DNA of 64,000 nucleotides from Methanothermobacter thermautotrophicus (GTDB lineage: Archaea; Methanobacteriota; Methanobacteria; Methanobacteriales; Methanothermobacteraceae): NCBI RefSeq assembly GCF_014889545.1, contig NZ_QKOF01000001.1:1-64000 (forward strand), written 5' to 3'. Below the pieces are notes generated by a model, which was not told the DNA's origin, searched no databases, and saw nothing but the letters and a program-made list of their open reading frames with translations. Numbering within the stretch: position 1 is the first letter of the stretch; each line of letters starts with the position of its first letter. The position numbers and the translations under genes are program-made. This document shows, one piece after another, positions 1 through 7,677 of this stretch.

Positions 1-175
1 TGCGGTTTTTTGCTGTGGGAAGCCCACTTCACTGCCAGACCACCCTCATACTCATAATTGAAAAATAACTGAAAATTATATTCCACAGAGCTGCATAGAC
101 TTAAATGCAGGTGTGGAAAATGGAAACATACTCCAATATTAACGATCCTTACCATTTCTGGTCATCTTATCGTAA

Positions 176-609
176 CAGATCATCCTGGATTCTGAAAAGT
201 TTGCTGAAATAGCTCTTCTCTTAATTCTAACGGTGCAGGTGGGACTGGGTTCACTATGGGCCTTCCTTGGGCATGCCTTTATGCTGGATATAATTGCAAC
301 GTATATAGGATGGCCCACCGGAAGTCCATTCCAGCTTGAAGTTGCCTTTGCGAACCTATCATTTGGTGTGCTGGGCCTACTATCCTGGAAGTTTCGTGGA
401 GAATTCTGGATGGCAACCATAATCGGTTTCAGCGTATTTTACCTTGGAGCTGCCTAGGGCACATCATGGATGCTTTAATTAACCTTAACTATTCTCCGGG
501 AAATGTCGGCGCCCCCCTATACATTGATATAGTCATCCCACTTCTGCTGATTCTGCTCATGGTTTACCATAGAATAATTTCTCAGGAAAAGTCAGGGTTA
601 ATCTGTTAA
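176..609 (+). pseudogene. decayed DUF6790-like membrane protein gene
   Basis: An open frame from 176 to 457 encodes hydrophobic segments and a WPTGSPFQLEVAFANLSFG stretch that I recognise as typical of the DUF6790 family (small uncharacterised membrane proteins). It stops at TAG 455-457. The missing C-terminal part continues directly in another frame to TAA 607-609 (GHIMDALINLNYSPGNVG, then a last membrane helix). Restoring one base in the TA|GGG junction gives the family-like AAYGHI. The 5' end is also broken: the frame is closed by TAA at 173-175 and no start or first membrane helix is visible upstream. The reading is a remnant with one frameshift and a missing N-terminus. A sequencing error could explain the frameshift but not the missing start. 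Confidence 0.7.
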
Positions 610-643
610 TCTTAATCCTTTGATTATTTTTCTTTATGGTTAT

Positions 644-695
644 CATCTTCTGAGGGACTACAACCACTATTCAGAAGATGGTACTTCCTGTTTTT
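644..695 (+). terminator. inverted repeat followed by T-run
   Basis: Perfect 10-bp inverted repeat CATCTTCTGA (644-653) / TCAGAAGATG (671-680) with a 17-nt spacer, followed by TTTTTT at 690-695. It lies between the rightward DUF6790 remnant and the leftward CDF transporter. The position suggests a transcription end for the remnant, though archaeal termination depends mainly on the T-run. Confidence 0.45.
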
Positions 696-724
696 TAATC
701 TGCCGATGAAGTCTCATCAAGGAT

Positions 725-1633
725 CTATGACCATTCAAGGCACCGGGACTTCTCTCCCACAGGGCAGACATGGACATTGACAATCTTTATTATATCGATA
801 TCCTCTATGACTCTCCTTTCAACATCATGGGCTATCATGTGGGCATCCCTGAGAAGCATATCCCCGTCAACCTCAATGTGCAGATCAACAGAGGCGTAGG
901 GCCCAAAGTAGTTTATGCGGACCTCGTGCAGTCCCATAACCCCATCCACCGACATGGCTGATTTTTCTATCTCCTCCATGATCTCAGGGGATGGGACCGC
1001 CCCCAGTATGTTGTTAACGTTCTCACGTCCAACATCAAAGGCGGTCTTCAGAACAAGGACCGCTATGACCACAGCAACAAGGGGGTCAAGGAATCTGAAT
1101 CCCAGATGTGAACCTGCAACCCCGACCATTATCGCGATACAGGAGAATATGTCAACCTTCTGGTGCTGGGCATCTGCAACAATTGCTGGACTATTTATCC
1201 TTCTGCCGATACGCCCAATGTAGGTGGTCATTGCAATGTTTGCGATTATCCCGAAACCAGCCATCAGGGCCGCAGTGTAATCTGGCGGCGCCAGTTCAGT
1301 GAAGAGCTTACGGTAGGCCTCCAAAAGTATCTCATAGGATATTATACCAAGAAAGACCACAACAACAAGCCCGACAAGGGCCTCAGCCCGTCCATGACCG
1401 TAGGGGTGCTGCCTGTCAGGGGGGCGCTGCCCTATCCTGAAGCCTATATAGGTTATCACAGATGTCAGTACATCAGAGAGTGTGTGGGCTGCCTCAGCAA
1501 CAAGCGCAACACTCCCCGATGATACACCGACCAGAAAATTGAGGGATGTCAGCACTACATTACCACCTATACCAGCAAAGGCAGCGCGTCTTCCAAGACG
1601 TATCCTTTCAGATTCCTCCAAATCAAACACCAC
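725..1633 (-). CDS. cation diffusion facilitator (CDF) family transporter
   Basis: A CDF family metal ion/proton antiporter, expected in the cytoplasmic membrane and exporting divalent cations such as Zn, Fe, Mn or Co. About six membrane helices are visible, with the metal-site pairs H50-x3-D54 (in AEAAHTLSDV) and H157-x3-D161 (in DAQHQKVDI). A soluble C-terminal domain follows, ending near DIIKIVNVHVCP. I take the GTG at 1633, giving 302 residues; it overlaps the end of the upstream aminotransferase gene by 11 nt. TTG at 1621 is an alternative, and the frame stays open further upstream inside that gene. The metal cannot be told from sequence alone. The overlap implies co-transcription and translational coupling with the aminotransferase. 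Confidence 0.9.
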   Translation of the reverse strand: MVFDLEESERIRLGRRAAFAGIGGNVVLTSLNFLVGVSSGSVALVAEAAHTLSDVLTSVITYIGFRIGQRPPDRQHPYGHGRAEALVGLVVVVFLGIISYEILLEAYRKLFTELAPPDYTAALMAGFGIIANIAMTTYIGRIGRRINSPAIVADAQHQKVDIFSCIAIMVGVAGSHLGFRFLDPLVAVVIAVLVLKTAFDVGRENVNNILGAVPSPEIMEEIEKSAMSVDGVMGLHEVRINYFGPYASVDLHIEVDGDMLLRDAHMIAHDVERRVIEDIDIIKIVNVHVCPVGEKSRCLEWS

Positions 1634-2741
1634 ATACAGTTCTAAGTCGTTCCATGGCCTCCTCGATGAGTTCATAGGATGTTGCATAGGACATCCTCAC
1701 GTAACCTTTTCCTTCATCCCCGAAGGCGGATCCAGGGACAACTGCAACTCCTGCTTCAAGTGAAAGCCTTGAGAATTCCTCTGAATCACCAACATGGGGG
1801 AACATGTAGAATGCACCCCCCGGCAGGACACACTCAAGGCCCATATCCGTGAGGGAACTGAACATAAGATCCCGCCTCCTTCTAAACTCGTCCACCATAT
1901 CCTTGACACAGTCCTGGGGTCCCCTGAGGGCTGCAAGGGCTGCGCACTGAGATATGGAGGGTGCACATGCAGTGTTGTACTGGTGGACCTTCAGGAGCTC
2001 CTCGATTATATCCTCGCACCCGGCAACGTAACCGATCCTGAGACCCGTCATTGCATAGGTCTTTGAAAACCCGTTGATTATGAGGGCGTTATCTGTGAAC
2101 CGCGCCGGGCTGTAGTGTTCTCCATCATAGAGTATCTTCTCATAGATCTCATCTGATATTATTATCAGATCATTGTCCTCTGCGATCTCAGCAATCCCCC
2201 TCACGTCATCCTTTCCCATGACGCTCCCGGTGGGGTTTGATGGGGAATTCATTATTATGACACGTGTATCCTCTGTGATGAGTGATTCAACCCTTTCCGG
2301 GCTCATTGAGAACCCTTCATCCATGCTGAGGGGCACAGGTATGCTCACCGCCCCTGAGAGCCTGACACAGGCATCATATGAGAGAAACCCCGGGTCAGGT
2401 ATGAGGGCATGGTCACCCTCTTCAAGGAGGGCGTGGGTGCACATGAATATGGCCTCACTGGCACCAACCGTCACTATTATTGATTCTGGTTCAGCATGAA
2501 CCCTGTTTTCCCTTTTGAGTTTATCTGCTATGGCTTCCCTCAGCTCCTCCATCCCCATGTTGGAGGTGTAATGGGTCAGGCCCTCATCAACAGCATCCTT
2601 AACAGCCTCCCTGACATGATCAGGGACACTGAAATCTGGTTCACCTATGCCAAGGTTTATTGTATCCTCGCCTGCAACATCAAAGATCTTCCTTATCTCA
2701 GAAAGCTGTATATCCTTCACACGGGAGGCAAATTTCTTCAT
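1623..2741 (-). CDS. class I/II PLP-dependent aminotransferase (aspartate aminotransferase-like)
   Basis: A fold-type I PLP aminotransferase of about 372 residues. GEPDFSVP near the N-terminus, NSPSNPTGS, the DEIYE loop and the Schiff-base lysine in INGFSKTYAMTG (about K227) are all present, followed by the phosphate-binding R in GLRIGY. Family members use aspartate or aromatic amino acids with 2-oxoglutarate; the exact substrate is not evident. Two starts are possible. The ATG at 2741 sits 8 nt from AAAGGCGATG and is preferred over the ATG at 2747, which overlaps that site. It is the middle gene of a leftward group with the radical SAM gene upstream and the CDF transporter downstream. Confidence 0.92.
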   Translation of the reverse strand: MKKFASRVKDIQLSEIRKIFDVAGEDTINLGIGEPDFSVPDHVREAVKDAVDEGLTHYTSNMGMEELREAIADKLKRENRVHAEPESIIVTVGASEAIFMCTHALLEEGDHALIPDPGFLSYDACVRLSGAVSIPVPLSMDEGFSMSPERVESLITEDTRVIIMNSPSNPTGSVMGKDDVRGIAEIAEDNDLIIISDEIYEKILYDGEHYSPARFTDNALIINGFSKTYAMTGLRIGYVAGCEDIIEELLKVHQYNTACAPSISQCAALAALRGPQDCVKDMVDEFRRRRDLMFSSLTDMGLECVLPGGAFYMFPHVGDSEEFSRLSLEAGVAVVPGSAFGDEGKGYVRMSYATSYELIEEAMERLRTVCGV

Positions 2742-2785
2742 GATCATCGCCTTTAGTTATGTTAATTGGATCTCAGAACACTTTC

Positions 2786-4342
2786 TCAATGTTTGAGTGA
2801 GGGGCAGCTATCCATGCAACCATAGCAGCCTGATTCTTCACACCATGGTGTTAATCTGTTATCCTTCATCTTAATGTATTCTTCCATCAGGAAGTCCTCC
2901 CTCAAACCCACATTGATATTGTGCCATGGCAGCATCTCACCCGGGGTCCTGGGTCCAGCATAAGCCTCCCACTCCCTCAGCGGAACCCCTGATATGGATG
3001 CCCTTTCTATGAGCTCCCCTATTTCAGGACCCCCAGTGGATAGGACGTGCTGTATGAGACCGGCCCGCGGACTCCCCATCCTTACGGGAAGCCCCCTAAC
3101 CAGTCTGCCAAGGAACCTTATCTTCTGCTTCATCTCACGCGGGTCATAGCCCTCCCACTGAAGGGGTGTGTGTGGTTTCGGGATGAGGGGATTTACACTG
3201 AAGCTCACCCGCCCCCTCCTGATCCCTGAAAGATCCCTCATGAGCATCGCCAGTTCTTCAAGGTCCTCACGGGTCTCACCGGGTGCTCCTATCAGGAAGT
3301 ACATCTTGACACGCAGCCCCATTTCAAGGGCCTTCCTGGTCTTCTCAAAGACCATGTCGTCACTTATGGGCTTGTTTAGTCTGTTTCTAAGCTTCATGGT
3401 TGATTCGGGCGCCATTGTTATTGTCCTGAGACCTCCCCTGATGAGTGACTCCATGAGTTCAGGGGTAACAGATTCTATCCTCAGGGAGGGCATGGAAACC
3501 AGGAGCCCCATCTCCACAAGTTCACTGCAGAGTTCCTCTATACGGGAGTAGTCGGAGGCCGCTGCACCTATTAGGGAAACCTTATTGTAACCTGTGGCCT
3601 CGCAACCCCTCTCTGAGAGGTCAATGAGTTTCCTTAGTGATGTTTCACGTTTAGGGCGGTAGAGGTAACCTGACATGCAGAACCTGCAGCCCCTTGAACA
3701 GCCCCTTGAAACTCCGAGGAGGTATGACCTTCCCAGGGATGGTGTCAGGGACCTGTCACCGGTAACAGGGACTATCTGCCTCACGGGGTGGCATGCCTGA
3801 TCCATGTCCTCAACGATCACCCTCTCCGCAGGGCTGTCGGGCACATATACGCCCTTTATGTTCCTGAACTCATCGAGTTCATTCCGGGGGTCATCCAGTT
3901 CAAGGCATCTGTCCATAACCATGTCGAGGACGGGTTCTGCTTCACCTATTATGAAGAGGTCGATGAAATCTGCGAGGGGAAGAGGGTTGGAGGTGATGCA
4001 GGGGCCGCCTGCTATGACAAGGGGCCCTGTGCGTTCATCCCTCCTGGGTGGCAGGCCACCATCCCTCAGCATGCCTGGGACCCTGAGGTAGTCCTCCTCG
4101 TAGTGGATGGTGAAGCTCACAACATCGAAGTCCCTCAGGGGGCTCCCTGATTCAAAGCTGCGGCTGTGGGGGTGTATGACCCTCTCACACCATGTGTCAT
4201 CCCTTGAGTTGAGAAAGTGGTAAATAATATGATAACCAAGTGATGACATGGCAGTGGAGTATGGGCTGGGGTAGCATGAGGCAACCCTCAGGTCAACCCG
4301 TCGGGGGTTCTTGACGATGACATTGTACTCCCTGAGTTCCAT
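2786..4342 (-). CDS. radical SAM protein, uncharacterised archaeal Fe-S oxidoreductase
   Basis: Protein of 518 residues. Residues 1-200 resemble the Rossmann-like N-terminal half of B12-binding-type radical SAM enzymes (VIAGGPCITSNPLPL, IGEAEPVLD). The radical SAM cluster motif is C215-x3-C219-x2-C222 within GVSRGCSRGCRFCMSG. Residues 230-430 form the TIM-barrel part (APESTMKLRNRLNKPISDD, FLIGAPGETREDLEE). The C-terminus carries more cysteines (CEESGCYGCMDSC) that could hold another cluster. No substrate can be assigned. It is the first gene of the leftward group that continues with the aminotransferase and CDF transporter, and it diverges from the PPAT gene. Confidence 0.88.
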   Translation of the reverse strand: MELREYNVIVKNPRRVDLRVASCYPSPYSTAMSSLGYHIIYHFLNSRDDTWCERVIHPHSRSFESGSPLRDFDVVSFTIHYEEDYLRVPGMLRDGGLPPRRDERTGPLVIAGGPCITSNPLPLADFIDLFIIGEAEPVLDMVMDRCLELDDPRNELDEFRNIKGVYVPDSPAERVIVEDMDQACHPVRQIVPVTGDRSLTPSLGRSYLLGVSRGCSRGCRFCMSGYLYRPKRETSLRKLIDLSERGCEATGYNKVSLIGAAASDYSRIEELCSELVEMGLLVSMPSLRIESVTPELMESLIRGGLRTITMAPESTMKLRNRLNKPISDDMVFEKTRKALEMGLRVKMYFLIGAPGETREDLEELAMLMRDLSGIRRGRVSFSVNPLIPKPHTPLQWEGYDPREMKQKIRFLGRLVRGLPVRMGSPRAGLIQHVLSTGGPEIGELIERASISGVPLREWEAYAGPRTPGEMLPWHNINVGLREDFLMEEYIKMKDNRLTPWCEESGCYGCMDSCPSLKH

Positions 4343-4426
4343 GAGATTATATTGGTAGGGTCATGCACTTAAACTGCTCCTTCAGAATGAGGATGCTGGA
4401 GTTTATCCATCCGGTTATTAGGCATG

Positions 4427-4436
4427 ATTTATAAAT
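4427..4436 (+). promoter_or_regulatory. TATA box for coaD
   Basis: ATTTATAAAT is a good archaeal box A. Transcription would begin about 25 nt downstream, near 4460, which supports the ATG at 4477 as the coaD start and excludes the upstream in-frame ATG at 4441. Confidence 0.6.
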
Positions 4437-4476
4437 CCCGATGCCCTATGGGTTATTGACTTTTAAAGATGATACC

Positions 4477-4971
4477 ATGAAGAGGAAGTATTCACTGGTT
4501 GCAGTTGGAGGTACCTTTGACAGGTTCCATAAGGGCCACAGAAGACTCCTTGATGAGGCATTCCGTGTTGGGGAGACTGTGATGATCGGTGTGACCTCCG
4601 ATGAATTTGCAGCTGCAAAGGGCGAGGGTATTGAGCCCTGCAGCGTCCGCATGAAGAACCTTGAGGAGTACCTGAAGGATAAGGACGCCGATTATCATGT
4701 CATGAGACTCGATGATCCCTATGGGACCACAGTCACAGAGGAGGCCTTTGAGGCGATAGTCGTGAGCAGGGAGACAGAACCCGTTGCCCATGAGATCAAT
4801 GAAATAAGGAGGGAGAGGGGGTTCAGGGAACTGGACATCATAACAATCGACATGGTTAAGGCTGATGATGGTTTGCCAATATCATCCACCAGGATAAGGA
4901 GGGGTGAGATAGACCGCATGGGCCACATAATAAGGAGGATACGCGGGGCCCTTAGAAGGAGGAAGGAGTGA
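4477..4971 (+). CDS. coaD: phosphopantetheine adenylyltransferase (archaeal/eukaryal type)
   Basis: Nucleotidyltransferase of the cytidylyltransferase superfamily, 164 residues, predicted to make dephospho-CoA from 4'-phosphopantetheine and ATP. The signature GGTFDRFHKGH (residues 11-21) contains the HxGH-type motif, and ISSTRIRRGEI near residue 140 matches the second conserved motif. The start is ATG 4477 behind GATGAT; the TATA box at 4427-4436 makes the in-frame ATG at 4441 unlikely. It stands as a short transcription unit ahead of the NTPase gene, separated by 82 nt that contain another A/T-rich promoter-like stretch (CATATAATCC). Confidence 0.93.
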   Translation: MKRKYSLVAVGGTFDRFHKGHRRLLDEAFRVGETVMIGVTSDEFAAAKGEGIEPCSVRMKNLEEYLKDKDADYHVMRLDDPYGTTVTEEAFEAIVVSRETEPVAHEINEIRRERGFRELDIITIDMVKADDGLPISSTRIRRGEIDRMGHIIRRIRGALRRRKE

Positions 4972-5053
4972 ATGGCCTCTTGAGTTCTGGAGAGTTCTGT
5001 GGTTGAATATCAGGAGCCATATAATCCATTAAAACTGTTCCGGCGGTGTTTAT

Positions 5054-5581
5054 ATGAGGGTCAATGTCGGCTCAGAAAATCCTGTTAAGGTGAGGGCAAC
5101 AGAGAACGTCCTCAGGTTGATATACGGTGAAGTTGAGGTCAGGGGCATTGAAGTGGAATCAGGGGTCCCTGATCAGCCAGTGGGCCTCGATGAAACTGTC
5201 AGGGGGGCGGTGAACCGTGCCAGAAGGGCCTTCAGTGACTGTGAACTCAGTGTTGGTATCGAGTCAGGACTCCACAGGGTTCCAGAGACAATCACGGGTT
5301 TTGTTGATCTTCAGTGGTGTGCAATCTATGATGGTGAACGCATAACACTTGGTGTCAGCGCCGGATTTGAGTACCCTCCAATGGTGGTTGAGGAGGTCCT
5401 CGCCGGGAGGGAGGTGGGTGATGTGATGGATGAACTCACAGGTGTGGATGAACTTGGCAGGGAGAGGGGTGCGGTGAGTTTCCTTTCAGGGGGACTACTT
5501 GACAGGACCGGTAACACGGAGCAGTGCGTTTTAATGGCAATGATACCCCGCATGAACCCATCCCTCTATGGTCTGGAATAG
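5054..5581 (+). CDS. inosine/xanthosine triphosphatase, YjjX (DUF84) family
   Basis: Protein of 175 residues beginning MRVNVGSENPVKVRA, the nucleotide-binding start typical of the YjjX/DUF84 house-cleaning NTPases that hydrolyse non-canonical ITP and XTP. Further family features are VPDQPVGLDET (substrate loop), ARRAF and GIESGL. GGCGGTG lies 7 nt before the ATG. The TAG stop ends directly at the GGTGGTGGTG that serves as ribosome binding site for the following oligosaccharyltransferase gene, so the two are probably co-transcribed. Confidence 0.9.
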   Translation: MRVNVGSENPVKVRATENVLRLIYGEVEVRGIEVESGVPDQPVGLDETVRGAVNRARRAFSDCELSVGIESGLHRVPETITGFVDLQWCAIYDGERITLGVSAGFEYPPMVVEEVLAGREVGDVMDELTGVDELGRERGAVSFLSGGLLDRTGNTEQCVLMAMIPRMNPSLYGLE

Positions 5582-5592
5582 GTGGTGGTGTA

Positions 5593-7677
5593 TTGGATGA
5601 GAGGCTGAGGATTTTCCTTCTGATGCTCCTGATATTCTTCACTGGATTCATCCTCAGGGTTGATACAGTCCATCTCCATGGGGTTGATCCGGAGGAGAGG
5701 GCTTACCTCACAGACGACCAGGGACTTCCCTACATGTATGAGCTTGACTCCTACTACAATTACCGTATCGCCCTGAACTATATGAAAAACGGGCACGCAG
5801 GTGATACAATAAGTGGTGGCGTCCCCTGGGATCTGCATTCATATTACCCTCCGGGCAGGCCCGCGGTTTACCCGCCGATGATAGCATGGATATCTGTGGC
5901 CCTTTATTGGTTTCTGGCCATATTCACTGACATAACACTCTATGAGATCTGTTTCTGGCTTCCAGCACTCATCGCACCCTTTGCAGGAATTGCAATGTTC
6001 TTCCTCATCAGAAGGTACTCCGGGGATCTGTCAGGATTCACTGGAGCCATTTTAACGGTCACGGCACCCCTATACTTTGCAAGAACAGTCCCTGGATTTT
6101 TTGACACTGACATGTTTAACTGTCTTTTACCGGTTCTTGCAGTATTCTTCTTCGCTTTGGCTGTTGAATCCGATGAAGGGGGAGGTATTATTGCAGGGGT
6201 TCTCTATGCAATTTCAATTCTGATATTCTCCTTCACATGGACAGGGTGGCCCTTCATATTCTATGTTACCGGAGCATCAGCCATCATTTACTCTTTGATA
6301 TTCTGGAGGAGAGTTTCCTTAAAAAGAATCTTCTTCCCACTTTTAATGGCGGTTATATTAATAGGTCTCTTTAATTGGGGTCAGCTCTCATATGCACTGA
6401 ATCCCCTTAACCTCCAGGCTCCGGTGGCTTCAGGCGGCCCGTGGCCAGATATCTATGAATCTGTCTCTGAGCTGGAGAGTCCTTCACCTGCAGCCTTTTT
6501 ATCAGCTGTGGGGCCCCTTAACCTTGGCTTTGGTGTTCTGGGGGCCCTGGTAATTGTCAGCATATTGCTCAGGGATGAGATGCGCAGGAGACACCTTAAG
6601 CCATTCACACCATTCATCTTCATTCTGTCAATGGTGTGGATGCTCTCTACACTCGCAGCATATTATCTGAGCATCCGCTTCGGAATTCTGGCCATACCAC
6701 CCTTAACATTTTTATCAGGGGTATTTCTCGGGGTTCTTTTCTCCTATATGGACTCTGCAGCTGATAAAATCCCTTTAAGGGTGAGATATTTTGCTGTGCT
6801 GGTGGTTCTCATAATGATACTATCTGTGGCTGTCCTGGAGGCATCGGAGATCAGCAGGGTTCCTTTCATTAATGATGACTTCGCAGATGCAATGGAGTTT
6901 TTGATTAATGAGACCTCTCCAGGCACAGTTGTGGTTACCGAGTGGAGCTATGGCCATTACATAACAGCAGCAGCGAACAGGCCGGTGCTATTTGATGGGG
7001 GATCCCAGAATACGCAGAGGGCCTACTGGATATTCAGGGCATTTGAAACAGATAATGAAAGCCTATCAGAGGGCATATTTACAATGCTGACCTCCTCAGG
7101 GGATAATGCTGTCACACTGCTGGAGAAGAGGACAGGGGATACTGAACTCACGGTAAGGATACTGAACGACATCCTTGGAGTTGAAAGGTCCACTGCAGCA
7201 AGGATACTCTCTGATAAGTATGGGTTGGGGGGAGAATTTGCAGGTGAGCTCCTGAGATACACTCACCCGGAGAGGAGGGGTAACTTCACGGTTCTCACAA
7301 CCGATGGCATGATTTACATAGGCTACTGGTACCTATACTATGGCTCCTGGAATTTCACTTCAGGCAATTCCAGTGCCTTATATGTGGTGAAGGATGTCCG
7401 GAAATCAGATGTTGAAGGCGCCCTGCGGAGCGGCCTGTGGATGGGTAAGAAGCCCTTCAGGTTCATAGTTAGGGATGGGGACTCAGTGAGGTTCATTGAT
7501 GTGAATAGATCAGGTAACTTCTCTGTAATATTCCTCGTGGATTATAACCTTGCAGTGGTAACCGACAGGGGCCATGATGAATCCATGTTTGTGCGACTGG
7601 TCCTGCTTGGCGAGGACACCCAGCACTACAGAAAGTTATACCGGGATGGATCTGTAACTGTCTGGGGGGTTAGATGA
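5593..7677 (+). CDS. aglB: oligosaccharyltransferase STT3/AglB, copy 1
   Basis: Catalytic subunit of archaeal N-glycosylation, transferring a lipid-linked glycan to Asn of N-X-S/T sites outside the membrane; 694 residues. A dozen or so membrane helices fill the first 430 residues. Catalytic acidic motifs are ELDSYYNYR (D52) and GFFDTDMF (about 171). The acceptor-site motif usually written WWDYG reads EWSYG (451-454 for WSYG), followed by a soluble C-terminal domain. I use TTG 5593, 5 nt after GGTGGTG; the frame is open further upstream but there lies inside the NTPase gene. Its stop overlaps the ATG of a second copy, so the pair is an operon. Confidence 0.92.
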   Translation: MDERLRIFLLMLLIFFTGFILRVDTVHLHGVDPEERAYLTDDQGLPYMYELDSYYNYRIALNYMKNGHAGDTISGGVPWDLHSYYPPGRPAVYPPMIAWISVALYWFLAIFTDITLYEICFWLPALIAPFAGIAMFFLIRRYSGDLSGFTGAILTVTAPLYFARTVPGFFDTDMFNCLLPVLAVFFFALAVESDEGGGIIAGVLYAISILIFSFTWTGWPFIFYVTGASAIIYSLIFWRRVSLKRIFFPLLMAVILIGLFNWGQLSYALNPLNLQAPVASGGPWPDIYESVSELESPSPAAFLSAVGPLNLGFGVLGALVIVSILLRDEMRRRHLKPFTPFIFILSMVWMLSTLAAYYLSIRFGILAIPPLTFLSGVFLGVLFSYMDSAADKIPLRVRYFAVLVVLIMILSVAVLEASEISRVPFINDDFADAMEFLINETSPGTVVVTEWSYGHYITAAANRPVLFDGGSQNTQRAYWIFRAFETDNESLSEGIFTMLTSSGDNAVTLLEKRTGDTELTVRILNDILGVERSTAARILSDKYGLGGEFAGELLRYTHPERRGNFTVLTTDGMIYIGYWYLYYGSWNFTSGNSSALYVVKDVRKSDVEGALRSGLWMGKKPFRFIVRDGDSVRFIDVNRSGNFSVIFLVDYNLAVVTDRGHDESMFVRLVLLGEDTQHYRKLYRDGSVTVWGVR

